The translations under genes were made by a program, and so were the position numbers. Below are positions 32,001 to 40,575 of a stretch of DNA of 64,000 bases, piece after piece; the first letter of the stretch is position 1; every line of letters begins with the position of its first letter. The notes under the pieces were generated by a model. It worked only from the letters and a program-made list of their open reading frames with translations. It was not told the origin of the DNA and made no database searches. This stretch comes from Sphingomonadales bacterium UBA2369 (GTDB taxonomy: Bacteria > Pseudomonadota > Alphaproteobacteria > Sphingomonadales > Sphingomonadaceae), in contig DDTH01000006.1 in NCBI GenBank assembly GCA_002344055.1, positions 186,001-250,000 on the forward strand. The letters run 5' to 3'.

Positions 32001-35000
32001 GCAGTGGGCTCCGTATTGTAGGCGAGCGTGATCGCGTTGCTGAACACGAAGCCGCCGGTGACCGGGCCGCCATTGTCGTCATTGGCATTGTTGACGTCCG
32101 GATCGACGATGCCCGGCGACGAGATCAAAGCTCCCGGCGTGACGCGGACGATATAGTTGCCGGGCGCGAGGCCGGTGAAGCTGTAGACCCCGCCACCCGC
32201 GGTGGTGGTCGTGGCGAGCGCCGTGCCGGGCGTGTCGGCGATATCGTCGTTGTTCGCGTCGGCGAACAGGGCCACCGTCAGGCCGTCAATGCCGGCCTCA
32301 CTGCCGTCGCGCACACCATTGGCACGCGTGCCGCCGCCAGCGCCATTGTCGTTCCACACCGTGCCGCCGAGCGTCAGCGTATCCAGCGTCGTGGTGACGG
32401 TGTTGGTGATGGTATCCGGGAAGCCGGCCACATTGGTCGCGGTCACGGTGCCGCTGTTGACCGGATTGACGATCAGGCCGTTGGTCTGCGCGTCGATCGT
32501 CGCGCGCCACTGGATGGTGACCGACTGGCCGTTCGGCAGGTTGAACGGTCCGACCGAGATCGTCTCGCCCGCTTGCGGGCTGGGCGGGATCGGCGAGATC
32601 GTCCCATTATTGTTGCCCGTCTGCGTCGCGCGCGCCGCGAGCGCTTCGGCAAGCGCCACCAATGTCTGCTCGTCGGCCAGCAACGCGCCGAGATGATCGT
32701 CCAGCGCCTGCTGCTGACGGATGCGCAGCGCCGCTTCCCAATCTTCCTTCGTGACCAGATGCGCGGCCGCGGGCGGCACGGTCAGGACGAAGGCGTTGCC
32801 GGTGGCGAAGGTGCCGGTCGGCGAGGTGATGACGTGCGCGGCGGTGCCGCTCGGGTGGGTGAGGGTGTTGCCCTCCGGGCCGATCAGGAAGGACCGCAGG
32901 GTCGCGTCGTCATATGCCCCGCCGAAGCCCGGGAAGTAGAATTGCCCGTTGCCTGACAGATCGTCGAACACCAGCGCCGCGATGCTGTTGTTCGCGCCGG
33001 TCAGGTTGATGACGTTGTTCTCGATGTTCAGGCCCATCAGCCCGTCATCGTTCGCGCCCGCGCCGCCGACCTGGGCATAGATGCCGGCCAGCGAGTTGGT
33101 GCCCATCTCGTCGATGATGTTGTTGCGGATCGTCGCCTCGAGCCGGGTCGTGCCATTGCCCGCGACGCCGTCGCCGTTCGCACGCAGGAAGATGCCCGCG
33201 CCGTCGCGAATGTCGCCGATATTGTTGCCCTGGATCAGCACCGCGTGGGTCAGGTTGCCGGCGCCCGTGCCATGCTCCAGCCCGATGAAGATGCCGTTGC
33301 CGCCATTGTTCGATCCGGTGTCGGCCTGAACGGCGCTGAACACGCCGTTATTGTTGCCGATCGTGTTGTTGATGATCGAGCCGCTGACCGTCCCGGCATC
33401 GCCGAGATGATTGATGAACAGCATCGTGCCCTCGGCACCGCGCATGCTGTTGCCCTCGATCCGGTAGGTGACGTTGTAGCCCGCGCCGGTGCCGGCGCCG
33501 CCGGTGATCGACACGCCGCCGCCGCCGGAGACGACGTCCGGGTGCTGGTTGTGCATCGTATTGTTGCGGATCGTGATGTTCTGCGTCGCCGTGCCGCTGG
33601 CGTTGAACTGAATCATGTCGCCGCGCGCACCGGAGAAGTTGACACCCTCGATCAGGGCTGTGACGCTGGCCGTCCCGCTGGTGTTGACCAGGATACCGTC
33701 ATTGCCGGCCGCGGTGCTGTTCAGGCCGATAATTGCCTGATCGTTGGCGCTGTCGCGCACGGTCAGGTTCAACACACCGGAGCTGTTGTCGATGACGAGG
33801 ATATCCTCGTGGCCACCGGACAAGGAATTGCCTTCGAACAAGGCCGTGCCGGTCAATTGCGTGAAGCTGACCGCGCCTTCGTCCGCCGCGTTGCTGTTGC
33901 CGAACGCGCCGTTCATCGTCGAATCGCGCAAGGTGAAATTGTTCACATTGACGCCGCGAATCCCGAAATTCGCGAAGCCGCCGGTGAAGCTCATGTTGCT
34001 GAGCGAGATGTTGTTGGTGTTCTGGATGTAGATGCCGATGCCGGATTCGGTATCGCTATTGGCCCCGCCGCTGATGTTGTTGAGCGTTCCGCCGGAGGCG
34101 GCGGTCGAACCGGTTCCCGTGATCGTGAAACCGCCGGAACCAGCGTCGCGCAGATAGATGCCCGTCGTGGAGTCACCAGCCGAAACGCCGACGCTGAGGA
34201 AGGTGACGCCGGCCCCGCCGATCGTCGAACCGTCAATCTCCACCGCCCGGCCGCTGGCGGTCTGGACGGTGTTGCCGGCGCCGGTGAGGGTGACCGTGCC
34301 GCCGCCCTGGACGATGAAGCCATTGCCGGTGGTGGTGGTGATGTCGAGGCCGTTGCCGCCCGGCGTGAAATTGAACGTGCCGCTGTTGTTGGTCAGGTTG
34401 ATCGCGGTCGTGTTGCCGCTGTTGATGAAGATCTGGCCGGTGAAGTTGACCGTGCCGGCATTGCCGTCGGCAACGATGCCCTGACCGGCGCCTTCGGTGA
34501 TCGTGCCGGTAAAGGTAACGGTGCCGCCGGTGCGATCCTGGATTTCGACCGACGCGCCGCCATTGTTCAGCAAATTGCCGCCATAGCTGATCGTCGCCGC
34601 GCCGCCCGAGCTGGCCGTGCCGCCACCCGACGCGCCGATCAGGAAGCCGACCCCGGTGGAGGTTTCGATCTGGCCGCTCGTCGCGGAGAACGTGCCCGAC
34701 ACGCCCTGCAGATGGACGCCGTTGCTGGCCGAGCCGGTGGAGCTCACCTGGCCGAACACGGCAGCGAGCGTGCCCCCCTGATCGATGTCGATCGCCTGGC
34801 CGCTGCCGGTGACGTTGACGTTGGTCACGGTCAGCGTGCCGACCGTGCCATTGTTGTCGGCGATGCCGGTGCCGGCCGCGTTGGTGCCGACGACATTGAA
34901 GCCGCTCAGCGTATTGTTGGTGTTCAGCAGCACGCCCGTGCCGGTGCCGTGGCTCAGCGTGTTGTTCGCGCCCGCGGTGGTGAGCGTGTAACCGCCGACG

Positions 35001-36286
35001 ACCAGAGCGGTGCCGTTGCCGATCAGGCTCTGGCCCGATTCCAGCACGAAATCGGCGGTGTGATTGCCGCGCACGTAGATCGTCTGGTTGGCGCCATCGA
35101 CATCGCCCGCGCCGCCCGCGCCATTGACCTGCGCCAGCGAGGTGAAGGGCCGTGCCGAGGTGCCGTTCGACGCACCGTTCGAGCCGTCATAGGCCGCATC
35201 GACATACCAGACGGTGTTGGCGGCGGTGATGTTGATCGTCGCGGTCGCGGTGCTGCTCAGATCGTCGGCGTCACCGGCTATGCCGTTCAGGCCGGCATCG
35301 CGGATCGTATAGGTGAAGGTGTCGGCGCCGCTGAAGCCCGCGGCCGGATTGTAGGCGAACGACCCGTCCGCATTGATCGTAACCGTACCGCCGCCGCTGG
35401 TCGCGAACGCGCCGACCGACGAGACCACGAAATTGGCGACGCCGTCGCCGAGGACGTTGAAATCATTGTCGAGCAGGCTGCCGCTCAGCGTCGCCGAAAT
35501 GCCGGACAGGCCGCTCGCGCCGCCGACGAGCAATTGCGTGTTGCCGACCGCGTTGAACACGTCGTTCACCGCAATGGGCGAGACGTTGACGAGGCCAGTC
35601 AGCGACATGCCGACCAGGGTTTCCGTAAAGGTCACGCCGGTCGCGGTCGTGTCCGTGCTGTTGTTGGTGATGGTGACGGTGGTGAGGACGGTCTCGCCCG
35701 GATCGATCACGCCGTCGCCGTCCGTGTCGCCGCCGGGGGCGAGGACAGTGGTCTGCGTGACCGTAAAGGTCTCGTTCGCCTGCGGCGTCTCTACGCTGCC
35801 GTCGGGCCGGGCGGATTGAGTGTCGTTTGCGGCCGCGGGAGCAGATTGGGAGACGGTCTCGTCCAGATCCGTTGCGGCATAACCCGCCAGCCAGGCCGAC
35901 GCCACATCGGCATCGGACGGAACGGCATCGCCTTTCATGACCGGCGCGGCAGCCGCGAACGCCGCGCCCAAGCCCAGGGAAGCACCGAGATCGAACATCC
36001 CCGGCTGACTGATGGGCGCCAAGGCGACGTCAGCGGGCTGTGCGGAAAACGCCTGAACGAACGCGAACGCCGAGGATTGCGGCGCGACCAGCATCTGCGT
36101 GCCGAGTCCGTTATCGAGCCGGGACGTCACCCGGGCCATGAGAGGCAGTGGATCGGCGAAGGCGCCAAACCGGTCGACGGCGGCCAGCACGCTGGCGGAT
36201 GCCGCAGCATCAAGCTCACGAAGCGCACTCATCCGCGTGGTCGCGCGCAGCGAGCCCAGTTCGAGCACATGCCGATTGCCAGCCAT
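29027..36286 (-). CDS. Giant RTX protein with cadherin/VCBS-like modules, parallel beta-helix and M10-type C-terminus
   Basis: A protein of about 2419 residues from ATG 36286 (GGGGGA upstream), probably secreted by a type I system or held on the surface. In order: a 170-residue Ala-rich N-terminus; a repeat-type beta module and a VCBS/cadherin-like domain (about 250-340, ISATLSGSLLDND); a long right-handed beta-helix (about 350-1160) rich in Asn/Gly/Thr; a short helical insert (about 1172-1215); an SdrD-B-like domain (about 1300-1400, LGGTVWNDNGAG); further cadherin-like domains (APVNT, VNDAPD); RTX repeats (GGAGNDGFYFGG, GGAGDDLIFGGGRGD) from about 1900; a serralysin-type C-terminal domain; and a 105-residue acidic tail ending HDFML. 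No type I exporter genes are in the window. Role in adhesion or biofilm is inferred. Confidence 0.82.
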   Translation of the reverse strand: MAGNRHVLELGSLRATTRMSALRELDAAASASVLAAVDRFGAFADPLPLMARVTSRLDNGLGTQMLVAPQSSAFAFVQAFSAQPADVALAPISQPGMFDLGASLGLGAAFAAAAPVMKGDAVPSDADVASAWLAGYAATDLDETVSQSAPAAANDTQSARPDGSVETPQANETFTVTQTTVLAPGGDTDGDGVIDPGETVLTTVTITNNSTDTTATGVTFTETLVGMSLTGLVNVSPIAVNDVFNAVGNTQLLVGGASGLSGISATLSGSLLDNDFNVLGDGVANFVVSSVGAFATSGGGTVTINADGSFAYNPAAGFSGADTFTYTIRDAGLNGIAGDADDLSSTATATINITAANTVWYVDAAYDGSNGASNGTSARPFTSLAQVNGAGGAGDVDGANQTIYVRGNHTADFVLESGQSLIGNGTALVVGGYTLTTAGANNTLSHGTGTGVLLNTNNTLSGFNVVGTNAAGTGIADNNGTVGTLTVTNVNVTGSGQAIDIDQGGTLAAVFGQVSSTGSASNGVHLQGVSGTFSATSGQIETSTGVGFLIGASGGGTASSGGAATISYGGNLLNNGGASVEIQDRTGGTVTFTGTITEGAGQGIVADGNAGTVNFTGQIFINSGNTTAINLTNNSGTFNFTPGGNGLDITTTTGNGFIVQGGGTVTLTGAGNTVQTASGRAVEIDGSTIGGAGVTFLSVGVSAGDSTTGIYLRDAGSGGFTITGTGSTAASGGTLNNISGGANSDTESGIGIYIQNTNNISLSNMSFTGGFANFGIRGVNVNNFTLRDSTMNGAFGNSNAADEGAVSFTQLTGTALFEGNSLSGGHEDILVIDNSSGVLNLTVRDSANDQAIIGLNSTAAGNDGILVNTSGTASVTALIEGVNFSGARGDMIQFNASGTATQNITIRNNTMHNQHPDVVSGGGGVSITGGAGTGAGYNVTYRIEGNSMRGAEGTMLFINHLGDAGTVSGSIINNTIGNNNGVFSAVQADTGSNNGGNGIFIGLEHGTGAGNLTHAVLIQGNNIGDIRDGAGIFLRANGDGVAGNGTTRLEATIRNNIIDEMGTNSLAGIYAQVGGAGANDDGLMGLNIENNVINLTGANNSIAALVFDDLSGNGQFYFPGFGGAYDDATLRSFLIGPEGNTLTHPSGTAAHVITSPTGTFATGNAFVLTVPPAAAHLVTKEDWEAALRIRQQQALDDHLGALLADEQTLVALAEALAARATQTGNNNGTISPIPPSPQAGETISVGPFNLPNGQSVTIQWRATIDAQTNGLIVNPVNSGTVTATNVAGFPDTITNTVTTTLDTLTLGGTVWNDNGAGGGTRANGVRDGSEAGIDGLTVALFADANNDDIADTPGTALATTTTAGGGVYSFTGLAPGNYIVRVTPGALISSPGIVDPDVNNANDDNGGPVTGGFVFSNAITLAYNTEPTAGTGNDTNNTLGFALVAPDAEPTLTATALNPTVIENGASMPLFSGAVASTVEPGQTFTSMTLTVTNVTDGADERLLIGGTNVALTDGNSVVTAVLSLTVTVSLVGTTATVTFSGASLDATALQNLVNNLAYRNFSENPTDANRVVTITQLVDSGSNVAPNDNTATLSLASTADVQPVNDAPDLVAISDTVTYTEGDPPVLLDTGSPAAVSDIDSPDFNGGNLTASITANEVTAEDVLGLSTAGSVSLSAGMTIGSIVSVGGVAIGTITSNGIGGADLVITFNSANATQARVAAVAQALTYANTNTANPLAAARSVSITVNDGDGGTSPVRIATVNVGAVNDAPVNTVPGAQNGTEDTNLVFSTGNGNAISVADPDATSLTVTLSVANGTLTLSGIAGISFSAGANGSATMTISGTAAAINAALNGLTYRGNLNYNGPDSLSIVTTDNGSSGTGGTLTDSDSVAITLAPDNIINGDAGNNTLNGTPGADYFDLRQGGDDTVSGGAGNDGFYFGGAYTSADTVDGGAGSLDQIGLQGNYAGGVTLGSIAGVEMIVLLSGADARFGDTANNRYDYNITSPDSAVVAGQRLIIQANTLLAGEDLTFDGSAETDGSFLIYGGLGVDTLTGGAGNDGFFFGQGRFGASDVVNGGGGNMDQLGLQGNYVGPNALTFGANQLTGIEFIVLLSASDNRFGSSGGTVSYSLTMNDGNVAAGQTMTISATTLRSGEYLSFNGSAETNGRFEIYSGDGNDVITGGAGDDLIFGGGRGDTLTGGGGNDIFAYRLLTDSNSTERDGIQDFNLGDRIDLSRIDANLNLAGKQDFTFVGTNAFSGTAGELRYSNVSLGGPIWLVEADANGDGISDLEIIVVITDGHTLTVNDFIGVNPPPAPQEPLKLGIEAGPGLWESPDIVPIMHDFADPDVLQLDLGGAGVAGGHLDMAFARDTGGPAYAKLIDGDAPEMADGQMMQAPEPLPDLLFDPVHDVVATVPTHDFML

Positions 36287-36340
36287 TTCGGTATCCCCCC
36301 TCGGAACACGGTCCGCCAGCGACAAGACTCGCGCGGCGTT

Positions 36341-36354
36341 ATCGCGACAGCGAT
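36341..36354. promoter_or_regulatory. Inverted repeat ATCGC-GACA-GCGAT upstream of the RTX gene
   Basis: A perfect 5+5 inverted repeat with a 4-base spacer lies 55 bases upstream of the RTX gene start, in the 242-base gap before the GntR gene. It may be an operator. Otherwise I see nothing recognisable in this gap. Confidence 0.3.
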
Positions 36355-36528
36355 GCGCTACTTTGCGGCTGATAGCGATCCGGCACAAGGGCCTAACGCA
36401 CCCGATCTGAACACCAAAATTGTGCGCAGCCGGATCATGATGCAGATCAATATCTGTACTGGCGCGGCTCGGGCTGCGGCGTGCGAGATCCGGGCAGATG
36501 CGAGCGCGTCAGCCCGGCCTTGTCATAC

Positions 36529-37272
36529 CTACGGTCCCTCGCCGTCGATCGACACCTCTGACCAGGCGAGGGGCCGGGCCATGCGCTCGGGATAGGAGGC
36601 GGTCAGGCGGCGGGCGAATTCTGAATCGAGTGCGGCGATGATCGCGGCGGCCTCGGCGGCATCTCCTGCCTCGATCGCAGCCAGTAAGACGCGCATACGT
36701 CCAACCAATTGCGTCCGATAGTCCGCGCTGGGGATGAAGCCGCCACTGTCTGTGAGCGCGCGCAAGGCCGGCCACAGCAGAGCGAGGATCGGATTGCCGG
36801 TCGCCGCGGCGACGCCTTCCCAGAAAGCGCGATAGGCGGCGGCGAAGGCGGGCTGGTCTTCGATCCTTTGCTCGGCCTCTGCAAGGTGGCGGCGCAGCGT
36901 CGCGATCATTTCCGGAGTCGCATTGGTCGCGGCCTCGGCGGCGATCGACGGCTCGATCACCGCGCGCGCATCGAGCACCGACGAAAGCGGCGCCGAACGA
37001 AACTGGAGCAGGAGCGCCAGCGCGGAGGCGAGATGCGGCGGCCCCGGCCAGCGCACGATCGCGCCGCCGCCCGGCCCGGTCCGCACCCGCACAACACCAA
37101 GCATCTCAAGGAAGCGCAGAGATTCGCGAAAGGTCGCGCGCGAGACACCATGACGCTGCAGCGCCTCCGCTTCGGACAGATAACGGTCGCCGGGCTGCAG
37201 GCCTTCCGCGCGGATTGTGTCGACAATTTCCTGCGCGACCCGCGCCGCCGCCTTTTCCTTGCCTCTGCTCAC
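36529..37272 (-). CDS. GntR-family transcriptional regulator, FCD (FadR) subfamily
   Basis: A 247-residue regulator. The winged helix-turn-helix at residues about 8-75 includes GDRYLSEAEALQRHGVSR followed by RESLRFLEMLGVV. The C-terminal all-helical FCD ligand domain starts with VLDARAVIEPSIAAEAA. The start is GTG 37272 with GGAGGGCCG upstream; earlier in-frame codons encode an implausible Arg-rich stretch. It is the last gene of the TonB-to-UGSC operon, 37 bases after the UGSC stop, so it probably senses a pathway acyl or acid intermediate and controls this operon. Confidence 0.85.
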   Translation of the reverse strand: MSRGKEKAAARVAQEIVDTIRAEGLQPGDRYLSEAEALQRHGVSRATFRESLRFLEMLGVVRVRTGPGGGAIVRWPGPPHLASALALLLQFRSAPLSSVLDARAVIEPSIAAEAATNATPEMIATLRRHLAEAEQRIEDQPAFAAAYRAFWEGVAAATGNPILALLWPALRALTDSGGFIPSADYRTQLVGRMRVLLAAIEAGDAAEAAAIIAALDSEFARRLTASYPERMARPLAWSEVSIDGEGP

Positions 37273-37309
37273 CGGCCCTCCGCACCCGATCGGCGCGACG
37301 CGGCGCCGG

Positions 37310-39043
37310 TCAAACCCTCCGAACCGCCTTCGTGACCGAATTGGTGCCGCCGAAGCAATATTGGCTGCGTCCCGCCGCCGCGCCGACGACGAAGAATTCG
37401 AACGTATCGGCGGACGGCATGACGTTGACCATCGTCTCCGGCGCATCCTCCAGGAAGGACAGTTCGGGATGGGCGAAGCGGAAGCCGTCATATTCCTGGT
37501 TCAGCATGACCTGGCGGAACGGCAATTTGGTGCGCTTGTGCAGCGCCTCTCGGATCCGCTCCGGCCCCCAGCCGGCCTTGTCGAAGCGGGCAGCATGGTC
37601 GGGCGCCATCAGCAGGACGTTCCCGAACTTGCCGTGGAAGGGATAGCCTTCCTCCAGCGGCGCATTGGTCTTGATCAGCCAGGCGCCGTGCGACGGCGCG
37701 CCGCAGGTGTTGGCGGTGAGGGTGGAGAGGGTCTCGACGAGAAGCTCCGGATCGGAATTCTTGAAGTCGAAGAATTCGGTCATGCCGTAGGGGACGTTGA
37801 CGGTGACGGTGGACTCTTCCTTCGCGAAGCCCTGCTGCTCGCGCCAGGTCGCCCAGGGAGTCGCCTCCTCATTCTCGGCGACGCAGGCGGAAAATTTCAT
37901 CGGCGTGCCGATCGTGTCCATGTCGGAAATGCCGGGATAGCTGAGCCCGACATTCATCATCACCAACCGCAGGGTGCGGCCGATCGCGACATTGACCTGA
38001 CTGATCGAACCCGGCCCCAAAGCGCAGATGCCGCGGTTCATACCGATCTCGTCGGCAATGTCGCCGGACACCAAAACGATCGGCGCCTGCGGACCGGTCG
38101 ACATGGCCCAGGTGCGCAGGCCGATGCTCGGCTCCAGCACGCATTCCATCATCGCCATGATCACCGGCATCGCCTCGGGCCGGCAGCCGGCCATGACGGC
38201 ATTGGCGGCGACCTTGCGCACGGTGCCGACGCCCATGCCCGGCGCGAACAGGCCGACGACATCGCTGCCGTCACGTCCGGACGCGGCGATCATCGCCTCG
38301 ACCTTGGCGTGGGTCGGCGGGATGAGCGGCATGCCGTCGCTCCAGCCATTGGCGATGAAGCGCGTCTGCATCGCATCGAACGCGTCCATGAGGTCGCCGC
38401 CGGAGAAGACGATTTCGGGCGCCGGCTCACGCACGATCTGGTCGAATTCCGGCAGCGCTTCGGCGACCTTGCGGTCCACCGTCAGCCCCTCGACCAAGCC
38501 ATCGAGGGAGTCGGCGACCATCTGTTCGACTTCCTCGGGCGTCTTGTTCGAGAAGCAGTATGGCACGATCAGCGGCACCGTCTCGGGCACGCCGAACGTC
38601 TTGGCCGAGAACCGAGAATCCTCGTCGAAGATCGCGGCCGTGTAACCGACCGCCGGCACGCCGCGCCGCTCCAGTTCGCACATGTCGCGAATCAGCCAGG
38701 AGGTGCAGCTGCCGCAATCGGCGCTGGTGCAGATCGCCGCATCCGCATCGCGGGCCAGGGTGTCGAGCTGGTCCGGCGAGAGATAGCGGTTCGTGCCGCC
38801 GAGTTCGCCGGTCACGTCGATGAAGGTGAGATCCCGGAATCGTTCTGACAGCAACCGCTTCGCCGCGTCCAACGCCGCCGGCCCGTTCTGCTTGCCGTTC
38901 CAGTAAAGCGCGATGGTCTTGCCGTTGAGATCGGCCACGCGCGGCGCCGGCGGGTGGCGCAGCGCGGGGTCGAGATCGACCTGCGACTCCGCGATCGGAT
39001 TGACGATGGTCAGGCGCACCCCGACTTCGGCCATCTGGTTCAT
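37310..39043 (-). CDS. UGSC-family (selenoprotein-related) protein with large C-terminal domain
   Basis: A 577-residue protein. The N-terminal 200 residues contain SADCGSCTSWLIRD, where Cys110-Gly-Ser-Cys113 takes the place of the Sec-Gly-Ser-Cys motif that names the UGSC family; Cys105 is nearby. The C-terminal 370 residues (GWSDGMPLIPPTHAKVEAMI, GMGVGTVRKVAANAVMAGCRPEAMPV, ISQVNVAIGRTLRLVMMNVG) form a conserved second domain of unknown activity. ATG 39043 overlaps the small upstream gene by four bases. A redox or thiol role is plausible from the CxxC-like motif, but the reaction is unknown. Confidence 0.7.
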   Translation of the reverse strand: MNQMAEVGVRLTIVNPIAESQVDLDPALRHPPAPRVADLNGKTIALYWNGKQNGPAALDAAKRLLSERFRDLTFIDVTGELGGTNRYLSPDQLDTLARDADAAICTSADCGSCTSWLIRDMCELERRGVPAVGYTAAIFDEDSRFSAKTFGVPETVPLIVPYCFSNKTPEEVEQMVADSLDGLVEGLTVDRKVAEALPEFDQIVREPAPEIVFSGGDLMDAFDAMQTRFIANGWSDGMPLIPPTHAKVEAMIAASGRDGSDVVGLFAPGMGVGTVRKVAANAVMAGCRPEAMPVIMAMMECVLEPSIGLRTWAMSTGPQAPIVLVSGDIADEIGMNRGICALGPGSISQVNVAIGRTLRLVMMNVGLSYPGISDMDTIGTPMKFSACVAENEEATPWATWREQQGFAKEESTVTVNVPYGMTEFFDFKNSDPELLVETLSTLTANTCGAPSHGAWLIKTNAPLEEGYPFHGKFGNVLLMAPDHAARFDKAGWGPERIREALHKRTKLPFRQVMLNQEYDGFRFAHPELSFLEDAPETMVNVMPSADTFEFFVVGAAAGRSQYCFGGTNSVTKAVRRV

Positions 39044-39312
39044 ATCGCTGTCCCCTCTCCGTTGGCGGCCGGCATCAGTTTCACGGTCACGCTCCGGTCC
39101 GGGGCGCGGCGCGACAGCCACTCGCTCATCATCTGTTGAAGCTCGCTGTGCGGGAGCACGCAGGCGCCGTCCTCGCAGGGCGCGGCGTCTCCCGGCGTCA
39201 GGCCGATTATGATCCGCGCGCCCTCGCCGTCGATCAGTTCGATCCGCCCGCCATCCGTGGCAGCGATGCGGGTGAAGCTAGCGAGGAGCTGCAGCGCAAT
39301 GGAATCGGGCAT
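39040..39312 (-). CDS. Small protein encoded upstream of and overlapping the UGSC gene; unknown function
   Basis: A 90-residue protein that I cannot assign to a family. It has a beta-rich N-terminal half, the segment APCEDGACVLPHSELQQMM with two cysteines four residues apart (C-x4-C), and an ending SVTVKLMPAANGEGTAI. Its stop overlaps the UGSC start (ATGA), which suggests it is a subunit or partner of that protein. ATG 39312 lies only a few bases after a TATACT-like element and has no Shine-Dalgarno, so the transcript could be leaderless. Confidence 0.65.
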   Translation of the reverse strand: MPDSIALQLLASFTRIAATDGGRIELIDGEGARIIIGLTPGDAAPCEDGACVLPHSELQQMMSEWLSRRAPDRSVTVKLMPAANGEGTAI

Positions 39313-39357
39313 TTCAGTATACTAAATTATTTGACACGCGTTTGCAAAGCCGGTGCG
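39313..39357 (-). promoter_or_regulatory. AT-rich internal promoter/operator candidate (contains AGTATACT)
   Basis: The 45-base gap between the CoA-transferase and small-protein genes is strikingly AT-rich for this genome. It contains the palindrome AGTATACT at 39316-39323, which reads as a -10-like TATACT on the minus strand, and TTGCAA at 39342-39347 about 20 bases further up. An internal promoter, or a site for the operon's own GntR regulator, is possible. Confidence 0.4.
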
Positions 39358-40575
39358 TCAGCCGATCACGCCATCCCGACGAAGCGTCGCAAGGTCATCG
39401 TCGCGCAGGCCGAGCGCGTCGCGAAGGATCTTGTCGGTATGTTCGCCGAGCAAGGGAGTGTCCGTGCGATCGTCTTCCGGCACGGCAGACATCTTGACCG
39501 GATTGCCGGCCACCAGAACGGGCTGCCCGCCATCGGGGCGCGGCACTTCGATCAGCATGGACCGCGCCCGGACATGTGGATCGTTGGAAATGTCGGCGGC
39601 GGAATGGCAGGGACCGGCGGCGACCCCGGCCTCCGCTAGCGCCGCCGCAGCCTCCGCCTTGCCGAGGGTCGCGGCCCAGGCCTCGACGGCGGGCCGGATC
39701 ACGTCTTCCGCGCGATCCTCCCAATCCCAGGAACCCTGCAGGGCCGGATCGTCCAGCCACTCGTCATGCCCGACCGTGCGCGCGAACCGTTCGAACTGGT
39801 GGCGACGGACGATGGTGACGATGAACCAGCCGTCGCTGGCGCGAAAGCCTTTGAACAGGCCCGGCAAGCGGCGCGGCTCGTCCATTTCCCGGCGCAGCCC
39901 CATGGACCAGTAATTGGGGATTAGGTCGCAGACATGCACCACGCCGTCATACATGGCGATATCGACGAACTGCCCCGCGCCGGTCAGCTCGCGGTGGCGC
40001 AGGCCCGCGAGGATGCCGATCACGGCATTGAGGCCGGCGACGGTGTCGCCCATGCCGCACATCGGCCCGATCACCGGCGGCTCGTGCGGAAGGCGCGCAT
40101 ATTCGTAAGTGCCGGACATCGCCTCGACCACGCCGGCATAAGCCGGCCAGTTCGCATAGGGAGAATCCCCGGCGCCGAAGCCCGAAATCGACGCGTAGAT
40201 CAGCCGCGGCGCGGCCGCCGACATCGCCGCGTAGCCGATGCCGAAGCGATCGGCCCGGCCGGGGCCGAGATTCTCGCAGGCGACATCGAACCGGGGGGCC
40301 AGCGCAAGGATCAGATCCCGGCCGCGCGGGTTGGCATAATCGATCGCGATGCAGCGTTTGCCGAGCGCGTAGCGCAGGAACGTCGCGCCAGCCGGTTTGC
40401 CGTCGCGATCCGTCATCGTCGGGATCGCCCCGCGCCCCGCTTCGCCGCTGCCCGGCGGCTCGATCCTGACCACGTCTGCGCCAAGCCGGGAGAGCATCTG
40501 CGTACCGACGGGGAGCGACTGGAGTTGCTCCAGCGCCAGCACACTGACGCCCGTCAGGGGCCGCGGCGTGCTCAT
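39358..40575 (-). CDS. CoA-transferase family III (formyl-CoA transferase/CaiB-BaiF type)
   Basis: A 405-residue enzyme that would move CoA between acyl groups. The N-terminal GVSVLALEQLQSLPVGTQML and RLGADVVRIEPPGSGE are typical. The catalytic Asp is Asp177 in CGMGDTVAGLNA; the racemase His/Asp/Glu set is absent. ATG 40575 overlaps the preceding MaoC-like gene by four bases. The expected job is activating an imported acid as its CoA thioester for the MaoC-like enzymes of the operon. Confidence 0.85.
   Translation of the reverse strand: MSTPRPLTGVSVLALEQLQSLPVGTQMLSRLGADVVRIEPPGSGEAGRGAIPTMTDRDGKPAGATFLRYALGKRCIAIDYANPRGRDLILALAPRFDVACENLGPGRADRFGIGYAAMSAAAPRLIYASISGFGAGDSPYANWPAYAGVVEAMSGTYEYARLPHEPPVIGPMCGMGDTVAGLNAVIGILAGLRHRELTGAGQFVDIAMYDGVVHVCDLIPNYWSMGLRREMDEPRRLPGLFKGFRASDGWFIVTIVRRHQFERFARTVGHDEWLDDPALQGSWDWEDRAEDVIRPAVEAWAATLGKAEAAAALAEAGVAAGPCHSAADISNDPHVRARSMLIEVPRPDGGQPVLVAGNPVKMSAVPEDDRTDTPLLGEHTDKILRDALGLRDDDLATLRRDGVIG

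Noticed and set aside
26120..36286. Prophage
   Set aside because: Tail-collar domains are present, but there is no integrase, terminase, capsid, tail tube, holin or attachment repeat, and the proteins match chromosomal Mdp-like families.
33245..36595. A 1116-codon open frame on the plus strand opposite the RTX gene
   Set aside because: Low-complexity translation mirrors the Gly/Asn/Thr repeats of the real minus-strand gene; no ribosome site or domain.
37310..39043. Selenoprotein with in-frame TGA
   Set aside because: The UGSC-type motif here is encoded with ordinary Cys codons; the frame has no internal TGA.
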